A stretch of DNA of 64,000 bases from Lentzea sp033794685 (GTDB lineage: Bacteria > Actinomycetota > Actinomycetes > Mycobacteriales > Pseudonocardiaceae): NCBI GenBank assembly GCA_033794685.1, contig JARAYZ010000006.1, one strand, 5' to 3'. Position numbers and translations under genes: made by a program. The first letter of the stretch is position 1, and every line of letters begins with the position of its first letter. The notes below the pieces were generated by a model that saw only the letters and a program-made list of their open reading frames with translations, had not been told where the DNA came from and made no database searches. Shown one piece after another: positions 8,025-16,069 of the stretch.

Positions 8025-9161
8025 GTGACCACCAACGCCCTGAGTTCACTGTGGACCGAGCCCCGCGCCCCGGACGCTCCCGCACGGGTGTCGCGCGACT
8101 GGGTGCTGGTCGGGGTGCTGGTGGTGACGGCGCTGCTCGAGGGAGTCCTCCGCGACGACGTCGCCTGGCGGCCGGTGGCGACGATCGTGGCGGTCGGACT
8201 CGCGCCGGTGCTGCTGTGGCGGCGCACCCACCCGTTGGCCTGCGTCGTGGTCGCCTTCGGCGCCGCCATGGCGCTGGGGCTGGCGAGCCTGCTGGGCGTG
8301 GCCCCGAGCGTGGGCCTCGACACGATGGTCTACGTCCTGGTGCTGGTCTACGCGCTGGTCCGCTGGGGTTCGGGGCGCGAGATCGTGATCGGGCTGGCGG
8401 TGGTGGCGGTCGCCGCGGGAATCGGTACGGCCGCCGACTACACCGGTCCGGCCGACGCCTTCGGCGGGTTCGCCGTCCTGGCCGCGGCGGCGGGCGGAGC
8501 CGCGTTCCGCTACCGCGCCGAGAGCTGGCGCCGGGCGTTGGACCAGAGCCGCGGCCGGGAGCGGGTCGGCCTCGCACGCGAGTTGCACGACATCGTCGCC
8601 CACCACGTCTCGGCAATCGCCGTGCAGGCGCAGGCGGGCCAGGCGATGGCCGGGCAGCGGCCTGAAGCGGCGCTCGAGGCGCTGGCGGTCATCGAAGGGG
8701 AGGCGTCGCGGACGCTCGCGGAGATGCGGGCGATGGTCCGGGTGCTGCGCGACGGGGCGCCGGCGGAGTACGCACCCCAGCCCGGGGTTGCCGACCTGGT
8801 GTCCCTCGCCCGGCGTGCCCCGGTCCCGGTCGTCGACGTGGAGTTGCCGGACGACCTCGAACTCCCGCCTCAAGTCGACGCGGCGGTCTACCGGCTGGCG
8901 CAGGAGGCGCTGACCAACGCCCTGCGGCACGCCCGCGACGCCTCGTGCGTGGAGATCCGGGTCGTCGAGGGCGCGGGAAGTCTGCGACTGCGCGTGAGCG
9001 ACGACGGACTGATCGACCCGGCGCGGTCGGTGAAGCACGGCTTCGGGCTGCTGGGGATGACCGAGCGCGTGCAGCTGCTCGGCGGCACACTGCGTGCCGG
9101 GCCCGCGCCCGAGGGCGGGTGGACGGTCGACGCCGAACTGCCGACGAGGGTGGGCCGATGA
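8025..9161 (+). CDS. Sensor histidine kinase, NarL/DesK class
   Basis: 378 aa, GTG 8025, no Shine-Dalgarno, -10-like TAGGCT just upstream. The N-terminal ~150 residues hold about five membrane helices (VLVGVLVVTALLEGV, AMALGLASLLGV, TMVYVLVLVYALV, IVIGLAVVAVAAGI, FGGFAVLAAAAGGAA). The HisKA_3 dimerisation segment is ERVGLARELHDIVAHHVSA with phospho-acceptor H188. A HATPase domain follows, with N-box EALTNALRHA and G-box VSDDG and HGFGLLGM. It autophosphorylates and passes phosphate to the response regulator whose ATG overlaps its stop. No extracytoplasmic sensor domain is seen, so it may sense within the membrane. Confidence 0.9.
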   Translation: MTTNALSSLWTEPRAPDAPARVSRDWVLVGVLVVTALLEGVLRDDVAWRPVATIVAVGLAPVLLWRRTHPLACVVVAFGAAMALGLASLLGVAPSVGLDTMVYVLVLVYALVRWGSGREIVIGLAVVAVAAGIGTAADYTGPADAFGGFAVLAAAAGGAAFRYRAESWRRALDQSRGRERVGLARELHDIVAHHVSAIAVQAQAGQAMAGQRPEAALEALAVIEGEASRTLAEMRAMVRVLRDGAPAEYAPQPGVADLVSLARRAPVPVVDVELPDDLELPPQVDAAVYRLAQEALTNALRHARDASCVEIRVVEGAGSLRLRVSDDGLIDPARSVKHGFGLLGMTERVQLLGGTLRAGPAPEGGWTVDAELPTRVGR

Positions 9162-9814
9162 CGGTGCGCGTGCTGGTGGCCGACGACCAGGACCTGGTGC
9201 GCACCGGCCTGTCGATGATCCTCGCCGCGCAGCCCGGCATCGAGGTCGTCGGCCAGGCCGCGGACGGCCACGCCGCCGTCGAGCTGGCGCGCCGGCTCCG
9301 CCCCGACGTGTGCCTGGTCGACATCCAGATGCCCGGGCTCGACGGCATCGAGGTGACGAAGCTCCTCGCGGGGCGCGGCGTCCCGGATCCGATCGCGGTG
9401 GTGGTGATCACGACGTTCGACCTCGACGAGTACGTCCACGGCGCGCTCCGGGCGGGCGCCAGGGGCTTTCTGCTCAAGGACGCCGGGCCGGCACTGCTCG
9501 TGCAGGCCGTCCACGCCGCCGCCGACGGTGACGCCCTGATCGCGCCGAACGTCACCCGGCGGCTGCTGGCCACCCTCGCCGCCGGGGAACCGCCGGGCCG
9601 GCGGACCCAGCCGATCGAGCCGCTCACCGACCGCGAAGAGGAGGTGCTGGCGCTGGTCGCCCGTGGCCGCACGAACGCCGAGATCGCCGCCGAGCTGTTC
9701 ATCGGCCTGACGACCGCCAAGAGCCACGTCGCCAGCCTGCTGAACAAGATCGGCGCCCGGAACAGGGTCGAGATCGCGATGTGGGCCTACGACACCGGCC
9801 GGGCGGGGGGCTGA
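9158..9814 (+). CDS. Response regulator, NarL/LuxR family
   Basis: 218 aa, ATG 9158 overlapping the kinase stop by 4 nt (ATGA). The receiver domain has the acidic pair VADDQ, phospho-acceptor D55 in VCLVDIQMPG, Thr in VVVITTFD and Lys in FLLKDAGP. A C-terminal LuxR-type helix-turn-helix runs LTDREEEVLALVARGRTN to TTAKSHVASLLNKIG. Together with the kinase it forms a complete two-component system; the divergent DUF6326-like gene is the nearest possible target. Confidence 0.92.
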   Translation: MTVRVLVADDQDLVRTGLSMILAAQPGIEVVGQAADGHAAVELARRLRPDVCLVDIQMPGLDGIEVTKLLAGRGVPDPIAVVVITTFDLDEYVHGALRAGARGFLLKDAGPALLVQAVHAAADGDALIAPNVTRRLLATLAAGEPPGRRTQPIEPLTDREEEVLALVARGRTNAEIAAELFIGLTTAKSHVASLLNKIGARNRVEIAMWAYDTGRAGG

Positions 9815-9850
9815 ACCCGGGAACCTCGAGTCCCGTCCAGGTCTTCTCGG

Positions 9851-10837
9851 CTACAGCCTGCGCAACCGGACCCGGTCCACCCGGTGGTCCGCTCCCTTCT
9901 GCAGCACGAGGTGCGCCCGCGACCGCGTCGGTGCGATGTTGTGCGCGAGGTTCGGGCTGTTGATCCGGTCCCAGATGTCGAGCGCGGTCCTGCGCGCCTC
10001 CCGCAGCGACAGCCCGGAGTACTTGTGGAAGTACGACGCGGGATCGCGGAAAGCGGTGCGGCGCAACGTGAGGAACCGGTCGACGTACCACTGCCTGATC
10101 AGGTCGTGGTCGGCGTCGAGGTAGATCGTGAAGTCGAGGAAGTCGGCCACGAACCTCGACGGCGCGTCCTCGGTCCGGCCGGTCCACGACTGCAAAACGT
10201 TCAAGCCCTCCACGATCAGGATGTCCGGCGTCGAGATCCTCTCCACGTCGGGCAGCACGTCGTAGACGAGGTGCGAGTACTTCGGCACCTCGACGTCGCT
10301 GTGACCGGAGGTGATCTCGTCGAGGAAGCGGATCAGCCGGCGCACGTCGTAACTCTCCGGGAAACCCTTGCGGTCCATCAGGTTCCGCTCGCGCAGCACC
10401 GCGTTCGGGTGGAGGAAACCGTCCGTGGTCACGAGTGCGACCTGCAAGTGGTTCTCCCACCGCGACAGCAACGCCCTCAGCACGCGCGCCGTGGTGCTCT
10501 TCCCGACCGCGACACTGCCCGCGATCCCGATGACGTACGGCGCCTTGACGGGCTCGCGGCCGAGGAAGTCGTTCGCCACGTGGTGCAGACCCTGCGTCGC
10601 GACGACGTACAGGTTCAGCAGCCTCGACAGCGGGAGGTAGACCTCCTCGATCTCCTCCACCGACAGCGCCTCGTTGAGGCCCTGCAGATCGGTCAGTTCC
10701 TCCGCGGTCAGCGTCATCGGCGTCGACTGCCTCAGCGCGGCCCACTCGGCCCTGCTGAAGTCGAAGTGGCCGACCGCCGCGTCCAGTTCCGTGATGGACA
10801 ACTCCGTCCCCCGATCATCAGGTGCGCGTGCTCCCAC
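9851..10837 (-). CDS. coaA: Pantothenate kinase, type I
   Basis: 328 aa, GTG start complementary to 10835-10837. It catalyses ATP-dependent phosphorylation of pantothenate, the first step of coenzyme A synthesis, in the cytosol. The P-loop is GSVAVGKS at ~107-114, followed by LLSRWENH and VTTDGFLHPN, both hallmark bacterial CoaA segments. KYSHLVYDV, then the substrate-site YFHKYSGLS and a late NLAHNIAPTRSRAHLVLQKG close the protein, all as in E. coli/Mycobacterium CoaA. Length is normal for the family. It stands alone, converging on the response regulator. Confidence 0.95.
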   Translation of the reverse strand: MGARAPDDRGTELSITELDAAVGHFDFSRAEWAALRQSTPMTLTAEELTDLQGLNEALSVEEIEEVYLPLSRLLNLYVVATQGLHHVANDFLGREPVKAPYVIGIAGSVAVGKSTTARVLRALLSRWENHLQVALVTTDGFLHPNAVLRERNLMDRKGFPESYDVRRLIRFLDEITSGHSDVEVPKYSHLVYDVLPDVERISTPDILIVEGLNVLQSWTGRTEDAPSRFVADFLDFTIYLDADHDLIRQWYVDRFLTLRRTAFRDPASYFHKYSGLSLREARRTALDIWDRINSPNLAHNIAPTRSRAHLVLQKGADHRVDRVRLRRL

Positions 10838-10920
10838 CCAGTCTCACCAAGACGCGCGTCGCTGAGGAACGAGGACGGGGTGACGTTGACCACCGCCGGC
10901 TCCAGGGGTCCGTTGTGGAC

Positions 10921-12099
10921 TCAGCTGAACCAGGTCATGTCACCGACGCGTGCGACGTCCTCCGCGAGCTGGACGGGATCCCGGTGCCACAGCAGCACCG
11001 AGGCGCCGATCAGCCCGCCGTCGGTCTCGTTCCCCTCCCGGCCGACCTCCCGCACGTGCACCTCGTGCTCGCTGCCGAGGCCGCTCAGGTCAGGGCCAGG
11101 CTCGCGGAACCTCCTGCCCGGCATGACCGGCGGCCACAGCCAGGCGGCCTGCACGCCCCGCACGGCCGGCTCCGGCACCGGAAGCCCCGCCTGCATCCGG
11201 AGGTTCACCACCTCCAGTTGCACACCGGCGTGCAACCGCGCCAGCTCCGACACCAGTGCGCCCGGTGCCCTTCCAGCGACCTCCAGCACGACCAGTTCGT
11301 CGTCGCCGTTCACCGCGAACTCGGTGTGCACGACGAAACTTCCCTCGCTGCCCAACGCACGCACGACGCGTTCGTTCATCTCGTGCGCCGCCTTGGTGAA
11401 CTCCGAGTCCTCTTGTGTGGCGCCACCGAGCGTGCGGCCGACGTGCACGCCGATCAGCGGTCCCAGGTACCGGCCCACCTGCACCGGCGTGATCTCGCCG
11501 TCCCGCACCACCGCGTTGACGTGGTGCAGCGGACCGTCGACGAACTCGTCGACCTGCCACCCCGCCTCGCCGTCGTGCGCGGCCAGCCAGGCCTGAACGT
11601 CCTGGGACGTCCGGAGGATCGTGATGCCGCGGGAGTTCGCCTCCTGCCGCGGTTTCGCCACCGCGGGCAGGCCGATCTCCTCGACGAGCTGCTCGGCCGT
11701 CCCCGTGACGACGGGTTCGAAGGCGTGGAACCGCGGCACCCGCACACCACCGGCAGCGAGCAGCCGCTTCATCACGACCTTGTCCAGGTACGCGGCCGGC
11801 TGCCGCGGATGCCGGGGCCGCAGGCCCAGTTCCGCCCGCAGCCGCGCGCACTCGGCGAGGCAGTACTCGTCGTTCGCCACGACCTCGACCGGTCCCTCGA
11901 TCCCCCGGAGGTGCTCCAGCCACTTCTCCCGGTCCAGCACGGTGACCTCGGGCGCGGGCCCGGTGACGTCCTCTCGCAGCACCGCGTCCGCCGGGCCGTC
12001 GGTCAGCACGACGACGTCGAACTCGCCGGGAGGGAACGCCACGTCCAGCGCGACTGTGAACGGCTGCTTCGACTGCAGCGCGACGATCGTCGTCCTCAT
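10921..12099 (-). CDS. ATP-grasp domain protein
   Basis: 392 aa; start ATG complementary to 12097-12099 behind AGGGGAG. The first ~95 residues form a Rossmann-like pre-ATP domain (TTIVALQSKQPF, FDVVVLTDG). ATP-grasp motifs follow: YLDKVVMKRLLAAGGVRVPRF, GLPAVAKPRQEANSRGI (Lys in the ATP site), WQVDEFVDG and a C-terminal VVLEVAGRAPGAL with metal-binding Glu. Families with this layout join a carboxylate to an amine through an acyl-phosphate, as in amino-acid or dipeptide ligases. Substrate cannot be assigned. The stretch 12,100-12,189 upstream contains the likely promoter; a palindrome at 12,190-12,204 lies ~90 bp upstream. Confidence 0.75.
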   Translation of the reverse strand: MRTTIVALQSKQPFTVALDVAFPPGEFDVVVLTDGPADAVLREDVTGPAPEVTVLDREKWLEHLRGIEGPVEVVANDEYCLAECARLRAELGLRPRHPRQPAAYLDKVVMKRLLAAGGVRVPRFHAFEPVVTGTAEQLVEEIGLPAVAKPRQEANSRGITILRTSQDVQAWLAAHDGEAGWQVDEFVDGPLHHVNAVVRDGEITPVQVGRYLGPLIGVHVGRTLGGATQEDSEFTKAAHEMNERVVRALGSEGSFVVHTEFAVNGDDELVVLEVAGRAPGALVSELARLHAGVQLEVVNLRMQAGLPVPEPAVRGVQAAWLWPPVMPGRRFREPGPDLSGLGSEHEVHVREVGREGNETDGGLIGASVLLWHRDPVQLAEDVARVGDMTWFS

Positions 12100-12189
12100 C
12101 GGTGGTCTCCCCTGTGCTCGCACGAACGCGCGGGCGCGTCCGCTCGTCCCGTTCGAGCCTCCCGGAACCTCCCCCTCGCTCGCCAGCGC

Positions 12190-12204
12190 GATCACCAGGT
12201 GATC
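12190..12204. promoter_or_regulatory. Perfect 7+1+7 palindrome between ATP-grasp and hydrolase genes
   Basis: GATCACC A GGTGATC, between the stop of the serine hydrolase (12,212) and the ATP-grasp start (12,099). Without a U-tract it is more like an operator than a terminator. Confidence 0.4.
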
Positions 12205-12211
12205 GACGTGG

Positions 12212-13573
12212 TCAGGAGCCCTTCATCAGGGTGTCGATCTCCCTGCCCAGCCGCGCGTACTTCTGCGTGTACAGGACGGGAAAGACGCCAGGCGTGTCGG
12301 CCGGGCGGGCGGCGTCGACGTGGTCCATGCCCAGGTTTCCGAACACGACGACGACGTAACCGCGCTTGTCCTTGCCGGGCAACGACTTCACGATGCCCGC
12401 GTCCGATCCCGCGGTGTCGACCCAGCCGGTCTTGTGCGCGAACGTCACCTCGGCGGCCTCGTTGCACGGCCTCACGTCGCGGTCGTAGATCGCGTCTCCG
12501 ACCCTCGTCGTGCCGTCCGGGCCGATCCAACGCGCCGGTACCTGGTGTGGGATGCCCGGTGCCGGGTAGCCGCGGCCGCACCAGTTCGGCGTGGAGAGCA
12601 TCTCGTTGTGGCCCTGGTCCGCCAGGGTTGCGAGGAAGAAGGTCCGTGACGACGGCGAGAGTTCGCCGGCGGTCACCGGTTTTCCGGCGTCCGTCGTCCA
12701 CAGCACGCCGGGGCCGCCGTTGAGCAGCAGCAGGAGTTTGGCGGTGTCGAGGGCGCTCATGTTCGCGCCGCTCCAGTCGCCGCCGTTGCCGGGGATCGTG
12801 CCGGTGAGGATGAGCGTCGGCAGGCCTAGGTCCGCGAACGTGCGGTTGACCTCGTCCCACGCGTTGAGGTCGTGGAGCAGCTTCACCAGGGCGCAGGTGG
12901 ATTCGTTCTGCGACTTCGTGATCATCTCGTCGAAGTGCTGCCGGACCTTCGTCACCGAACGGCCACCGCACGCCGCGCGCACCGGGTCCGGTTCATAGAC
13001 GTAGTCGGCGCCCAGGTCGATCCTGCCCTGGTCCGCCAGGCGCAGGACACCGAAGCCCACCATCAGCTTGAGCACCGACGCCGGGTACGGCGAGGCGAAG
13101 TCGATCGGCGCGTTCTCCCTGCCCTGCACCACGTCCCGCGTGCCCCTGCCGCCGTTGGCGTCCCACTCCGCGTCGTTCCACCAGCGGTAGCGCACCTGGT
13201 CGGTGGACAGGCCCCGGAGAGGTACGACCACGCCGTCGCGGTGCTGCGGGCTGAACAGGACGTTCACCGCGAGGTCCCGCCGTTCGAGGTCGATGACCGC
13301 CACGTCCAGGTTCGGCGGCTGGTGCAACGGTGTGCCGGGGGACGGTGTCCGGACCCGGGCCATCACCTCGGCGGCGGAGGGGTGGTGCTTCTCCCGCTGC
13401 TCCGCCGGTCGCGTGACGGGTTCCGGCGGAGTCAGGTCGAGGACGTCCTGGAAGTCCTGCGCGAGGACCGCTTGGCGCAGGCGTTCTGCCAGCGGGTGGG
13501 TGTCCGCACGGGCCACGGGCGTCGTGGAGGCCGCGATGGTGAGCGCTGCGCACACGACGGTGATCAGCTTCAT
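12212..13573 (-). CDS. Secreted serine beta-lactamase/DD-peptidase-like hydrolase
   Basis: 453 aa, ATG complementary to 13571-13573. An N-terminal signal peptide (ITVVCAALTIAASTTPVARA) precedes a ~135-residue Pro-rich/variable region. A penicillin-recognising fold follows: SxxK is S166-V-L-K169 (PASVLKLM), SxN-like KSQNEST is near 225, and KTG is in FAHKTGWVDT. These define the active-site-serine beta-lactamase/D,D-peptidase superfamily, class A type. It would act outside the membrane on peptidoglycan peptides or beta-lactams. The long N-terminal extension argues for a cell-wall enzyme over a resistance enzyme. It starts 7 nt after the stop of a 52-aa ORF and is probably translationally coupled to it. 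Confidence 0.8.
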   Translation of the reverse strand: MKLITVVCAALTIAASTTPVARADTHPLAERLRQAVLAQDFQDVLDLTPPEPVTRPAEQREKHHPSAAEVMARVRTPSPGTPLHQPPNLDVAVIDLERRDLAVNVLFSPQHRDGVVVPLRGLSTDQVRYRWWNDAEWDANGGRGTRDVVQGRENAPIDFASPYPASVLKLMVGFGVLRLADQGRIDLGADYVYEPDPVRAACGGRSVTKVRQHFDEMITKSQNESTCALVKLLHDLNAWDEVNRTFADLGLPTLILTGTIPGNGGDWSGANMSALDTAKLLLLLNGGPGVLWTTDAGKPVTAGELSPSSRTFFLATLADQGHNEMLSTPNWCGRGYPAPGIPHQVPARWIGPDGTTRVGDAIYDRDVRPCNEAAEVTFAHKTGWVDTAGSDAGIVKSLPGKDKRGYVVVVFGNLGMDHVDAARPADTPGVFPVLYTQKYARLGREIDTLMKGS

Positions 13574-13580
13574 CGCATCG

Positions 13581-13739
13581 TCAGTTCTCGGTGGGCCATT
13601 GCGGGGCCTGGTGCGTCCACGGGTAGGAGGTGGGCATGGGTGGCTCGATCACCGGAGCCGTGATCGGCGGCGCCTCTCTCGTGGGCGTGCCGGCCACGTA
13701 CTTGGCGTAGAGCTCGTCGAAGATAGGTGTCCTGGTCAT
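13581..13739 (-). CDS. 52-aa small protein coupled to the serine hydrolase
   Basis: A short ORF starting at the ATG complementary to 13737-13739 and ending with TGA 7 nt before the hydrolase start. It begins MTRTPIFDELYAKYVAG and ends in a Pro/Trp-rich tail (YPWTHQAPQWPTEN). Third codon positions are mostly G or C like real genes here, and the spacing suggests coupling. The compact head FDELYAKYV looks like a short amphipathic helix. No family recognised; no signal peptide or membrane segment. Confidence 0.5.
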   Translation of the reverse strand: MTRTPIFDELYAKYVAGTPTREAPPITAPVIEPPMPTSYPWTHQAPQWPTEN

Positions 13740-13849
13740 GCGCACAATGGTGATGTTGTGAGGTCACGGATCACGTGGCAACGCGTCCAAACCGCCAGAT
13801 GGGGTGATGGGCGTGAAAACGCCCTGCTGTTCGCTTCGTCGGGGGACGT

Positions 13850-14012
13850 ACCGCGGGCCAGCGGTCCGAGTCGGCCTCGACGTCCGGGTTCACGCACGGT
13901 CCGCCGTCGTTGTGGGAGAAGAGCGGCACCGCGATGGCGTTCACGTCCATGCGGCAGACGTTGATGTCGCTGAGCACTTCACCCCGGACGGCCCGGTCGA
14001 GGTCCAGGACGG
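13850..14012 (-). pseudogene. Coding-like fragment, unknown family
   Basis: On the minus strand this stretch reads without stops as LDLDRAVRGEVLSDIN, then VCRMDVNAIAVPLFSHNDGG and PCVNPDVEADSDRWP. Codons are strongly G/C-ending, but codon bias collapses downstream of ~13,850 and the upstream side abuts the glycosyltransferase remnant. No clear start, family or complete domain. I read it as debris of an exported or receptor-like protein gene; it might also be part of an unrecognised small gene. Confidence 0.3.
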
Positions 14013-14015
14013 GCG

Positions 14016-14267
14016 GTCGGCGCGCTGAGCGACATCGTCCTGCCGGGCGTGACGGGACAGCTGGTCCCGCCCCACGGCAGCAGGCGGCTGGCGCGCTCAC
14101 TGAAGTCGTTGCTGGAGGACGAGACCCAGCGGGAGCAGTTCGGCATGGCGGCCCGCGACCGCGTCGCCGGCCGGTACTCGCGGCTCCGGCTCGCGAACGA
14201 GACCCTCGCCGTGTACCGCCGCGCCGCCGGTGACCGCGCCCTCATCCGTCCCGTTCGCCGCGGCTGA
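14016..14267 (+). pseudogene. C-terminal remnant of a GT4 glycosyltransferase
   Basis: In frame from 14,016 this reads VGALSDIVLPGVTGQLVPP, then LARSLKSLLEDETQREQFG and RYSRLRLANETLAVYRRA, stopping at 14,265-14,267. That is the classic C-terminal ~80 residues of a GT-B (GT4) glycosyltransferase. The whole N-terminal domain and catalytic EX7E region are missing upstream, where the frame soon meets a stop. The intact GT4 gene at 14,903-16,069, on the opposite strand, has an equivalent end (SLSDTVVHGVTGLLVPP), so the remnant could be a relic of an older related gene or of a rearrangement. Confidence 0.7.
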
Positions 14268-14270
14268 GGG

Positions 14271-14293
14271 CCTGCCGTGCAGGGGACGGCAGG
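14271..14293. terminator. Hairpin between converging units
   Basis: CCTGCCGT, 7-nt loop, ACGGCAGG: perfect 8-bp stem lying between the glycosyltransferase remnant stop (14,267) and the convergent gene end (14,304). No T-run, as is common in this G+C-rich group. Confidence 0.55.
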
Positions 14294-14303
14294 ACCCCCG
14301 GGA

Positions 14304-14834
14304 TCAGCGCCGGCCGGTGCGCAGGAAGCTGATGTACGACTCCGCGGCCGCACGAGCCCGCTCCCGCAACGCCTGCGGATCCGTCGCGGCGGCGGCCTTC
14401 ACGCCTTCGCAACTGGAGCCGAGCAGGTCGGGGCCGAGCGCGTTCATGGCCACGCCGGGCAGTTCGTCCTTCATGCACCGGGTCGCCCGGCCGACGGCGG
14501 TGGGAGCGCAGTAGTCGTCCGGCGAGTAGCACTTCTCGACGACACCGTCGAGAACGGGTTTGCCGCGCTTGTAGATCTGGTCCATCCCACCGAGTCCGGC
14601 CACGGCCTTGGGCAGGACGACGTCCTTGAGCTCCTGCACGTCCCTGCGGTCTGTCCCCGGTTGGAGTTGTGCGGCGCAGACGCGGGACATGAACTCCTCG
14701 CGCGTGATCGTCGTCAACGTGCCCACGGTGTCGCTGAAGTTGCCGAGGCACGCGACCGCGTTGGCGGCGGCGGGAGCGAGCACCAGTGGAACCGCCGCGA
14801 ACAACGCGGTCAGCACGGTCGTCCTCGTTTTCAT
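14304..14834 (-). CDS. Secreted six-cysteine protein of unknown function
   Basis: 176 aa, ATG complementary to 14832-14834 behind a strong AGGAGGA. A clear signal peptide (VLTALFAAVPLVLAPAAANA) is followed by ~150 residues with six cysteines (ACLG, RVCAA, EKCY, DYCAP, TRCM, SSCEG), enough for three disulfides. The mature part is mostly helical in appearance. Family not recognised. It lies between the glycosyltransferase remnant and the intact GT4 gene, on the same strand as the latter but with its own ribosome-binding site. Confidence 0.7.
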   Translation of the reverse strand: MKTRTTVLTALFAAVPLVLAPAAANAVACLGNFSDTVGTLTTITREEFMSRVCAAQLQPGTDRRDVQELKDVVLPKAVAGLGGMDQIYKRGKPVLDGVVEKCYSPDDYCAPTAVGRATRCMKDELPGVAMNALGPDLLGSSCEGVKAAAATDPQALRERARAAAESYISFLRTGRR

Positions 14835-14902
14835 GTCGTCCTCCTGACTCAGCGGGTCGTTCGGTCACCTGGCACGTACCCGCTGGAGGGCGGGCACCTC
14901 AC

Positions 14903-16069
14903 TCACCGGGCCGAGGTCAACCACATCGGGTGACTGACGCGCTGGTAGGCCAGGGCCGTCTCCAGCGCCACGCGGTCCCAGGCGTAGCGGGTGCGGGCGC
15001 GGTCCTGTCCCGCGAAGCTGAACTCCTGCTGCCGCAGGCCGTTTCCCATCAACGAGCGCAGCGCCCGTGCCAGTGAGGAGGGTTGTCGCGGCGGAACCAG
15101 CAGACCGGTGACGCCGTGCACCACGGTGTCGCTCAGGCTCCCCACGTCCGTGGCGACAACGGGCACTCCGCAGGCCATCGCCTCGACGGACGCGCTCCCG
15201 AACGGAGCGTGGTGCTGAGCGCACGCCACGACGTCCGCGGACCGGAACAGCGCGGGCATCTTCGAATACGGCACGTGCCCCAGGAACGTGACCCGGTCCA
15301 GGACGCCGCAACACGTGGCCATGTCCCGCAACCGTTGGTACTCGGGGTCTTCCGGCAGCTCGGACCTGGGCGGGCCACCGGCGATCACCAACTCTCCCCA
15401 GTGCGACTTCGTCAGCGCCACGAGCAGGTCGTCGACACCGTCGTGCGGCGCGAGCCCGACCACGGAGACGATCCGCGGAACGTCGGTGCGGGGTGCGGCG
15501 GCACCGGTGGCGGCGAACTCCTCGACGTCGACACCCCACGGGACCGTCACGATCGCGGACCGGCGCATGCCGATGTCGATCAGCGCCTTCGTCTCGTGAC
15601 CCGACGCGGCCACGACGCAGGTCGCCTCCCGCCCGACCAGGCGTTCGACCCCGGTGTGCTCGCCCCCTTCGAGCTCGTGGAAGCTCTGCACCGTCGGGAC
15701 GGCCGTGTTCCGGGTGCCGAGCACCGCCGCGAGACCGGACGTCCAGTGGTGCGCGTGGACGACGTCCGGTGGATCGGCGCCCCACTGCGAGCCGAGGAAC
15801 CGGGCGAAGGTCCCGAGGTGCGGCACGACGTCGTTCCGGCTCAACGGTTCCTCCGGTCCCGCGGGCACGTGCACGACCCGGAACCCGGGACTGATCCGCA
15901 CGACGTCCGGAGGGCGCCAGTCCGACCGTCGCGTGTAGACGGTCACGTCGTGCCCGAGGCGGTGCAACGCCTCGGAGAGCCTGGCGATCCGCAACCGTGC
16001 TCCGGCGACGTCGGGGTCGCGCAACGCGGTCAGCGGGTTCGCCGCGAGGGACACCACGGCGATCTTCAC
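14903..16069 (-). CDS. GT4-type glycosyltransferase (GT-B fold)
   Basis: 388 aa. I start at GTG complementary to 16067-16069, which overlaps the upstream gene's TGA (GTGA) and gives the expected VKIAVVSLAANPL first strand; a longer ATG start at 16,093 would sit inside the neighbour. N-terminal acceptor domain (HAHHWTSGLAA), then the donor domain with FLGHVPYSKMPALF, and the EX7E-like region PFGSASVEAMACGVPVVATDVGSLSDTV. It should transfer a sugar from a nucleotide donor to a lipid, sugar or protein acceptor on the cytosolic face. It is the last gene of the DivIVA-like/Usp-like/DUF3152 operon, pointing to envelope glycoconjugate work. Confidence 0.85.
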   Translation of the reverse strand: MKIAVVSLAANPLTALRDPDVAGARLRIARLSEALHRLGHDVTVYTRRSDWRPPDVVRISPGFRVVHVPAGPEEPLSRNDVVPHLGTFARFLGSQWGADPPDVVHAHHWTSGLAAVLGTRNTAVPTVQSFHELEGGEHTGVERLVGREATCVVAASGHETKALIDIGMRRSAIVTVPWGVDVEEFAATGAAAPRTDVPRIVSVVGLAPHDGVDDLLVALTKSHWGELVIAGGPPRSELPEDPEYQRLRDMATCCGVLDRVTFLGHVPYSKMPALFRSADVVACAQHHAPFGSASVEAMACGVPVVATDVGSLSDTVVHGVTGLLVPPRQPSSLARALRSLMGNGLRQQEFSFAGQDRARTRYAWDRVALETALAYQRVSHPMWLTSAR

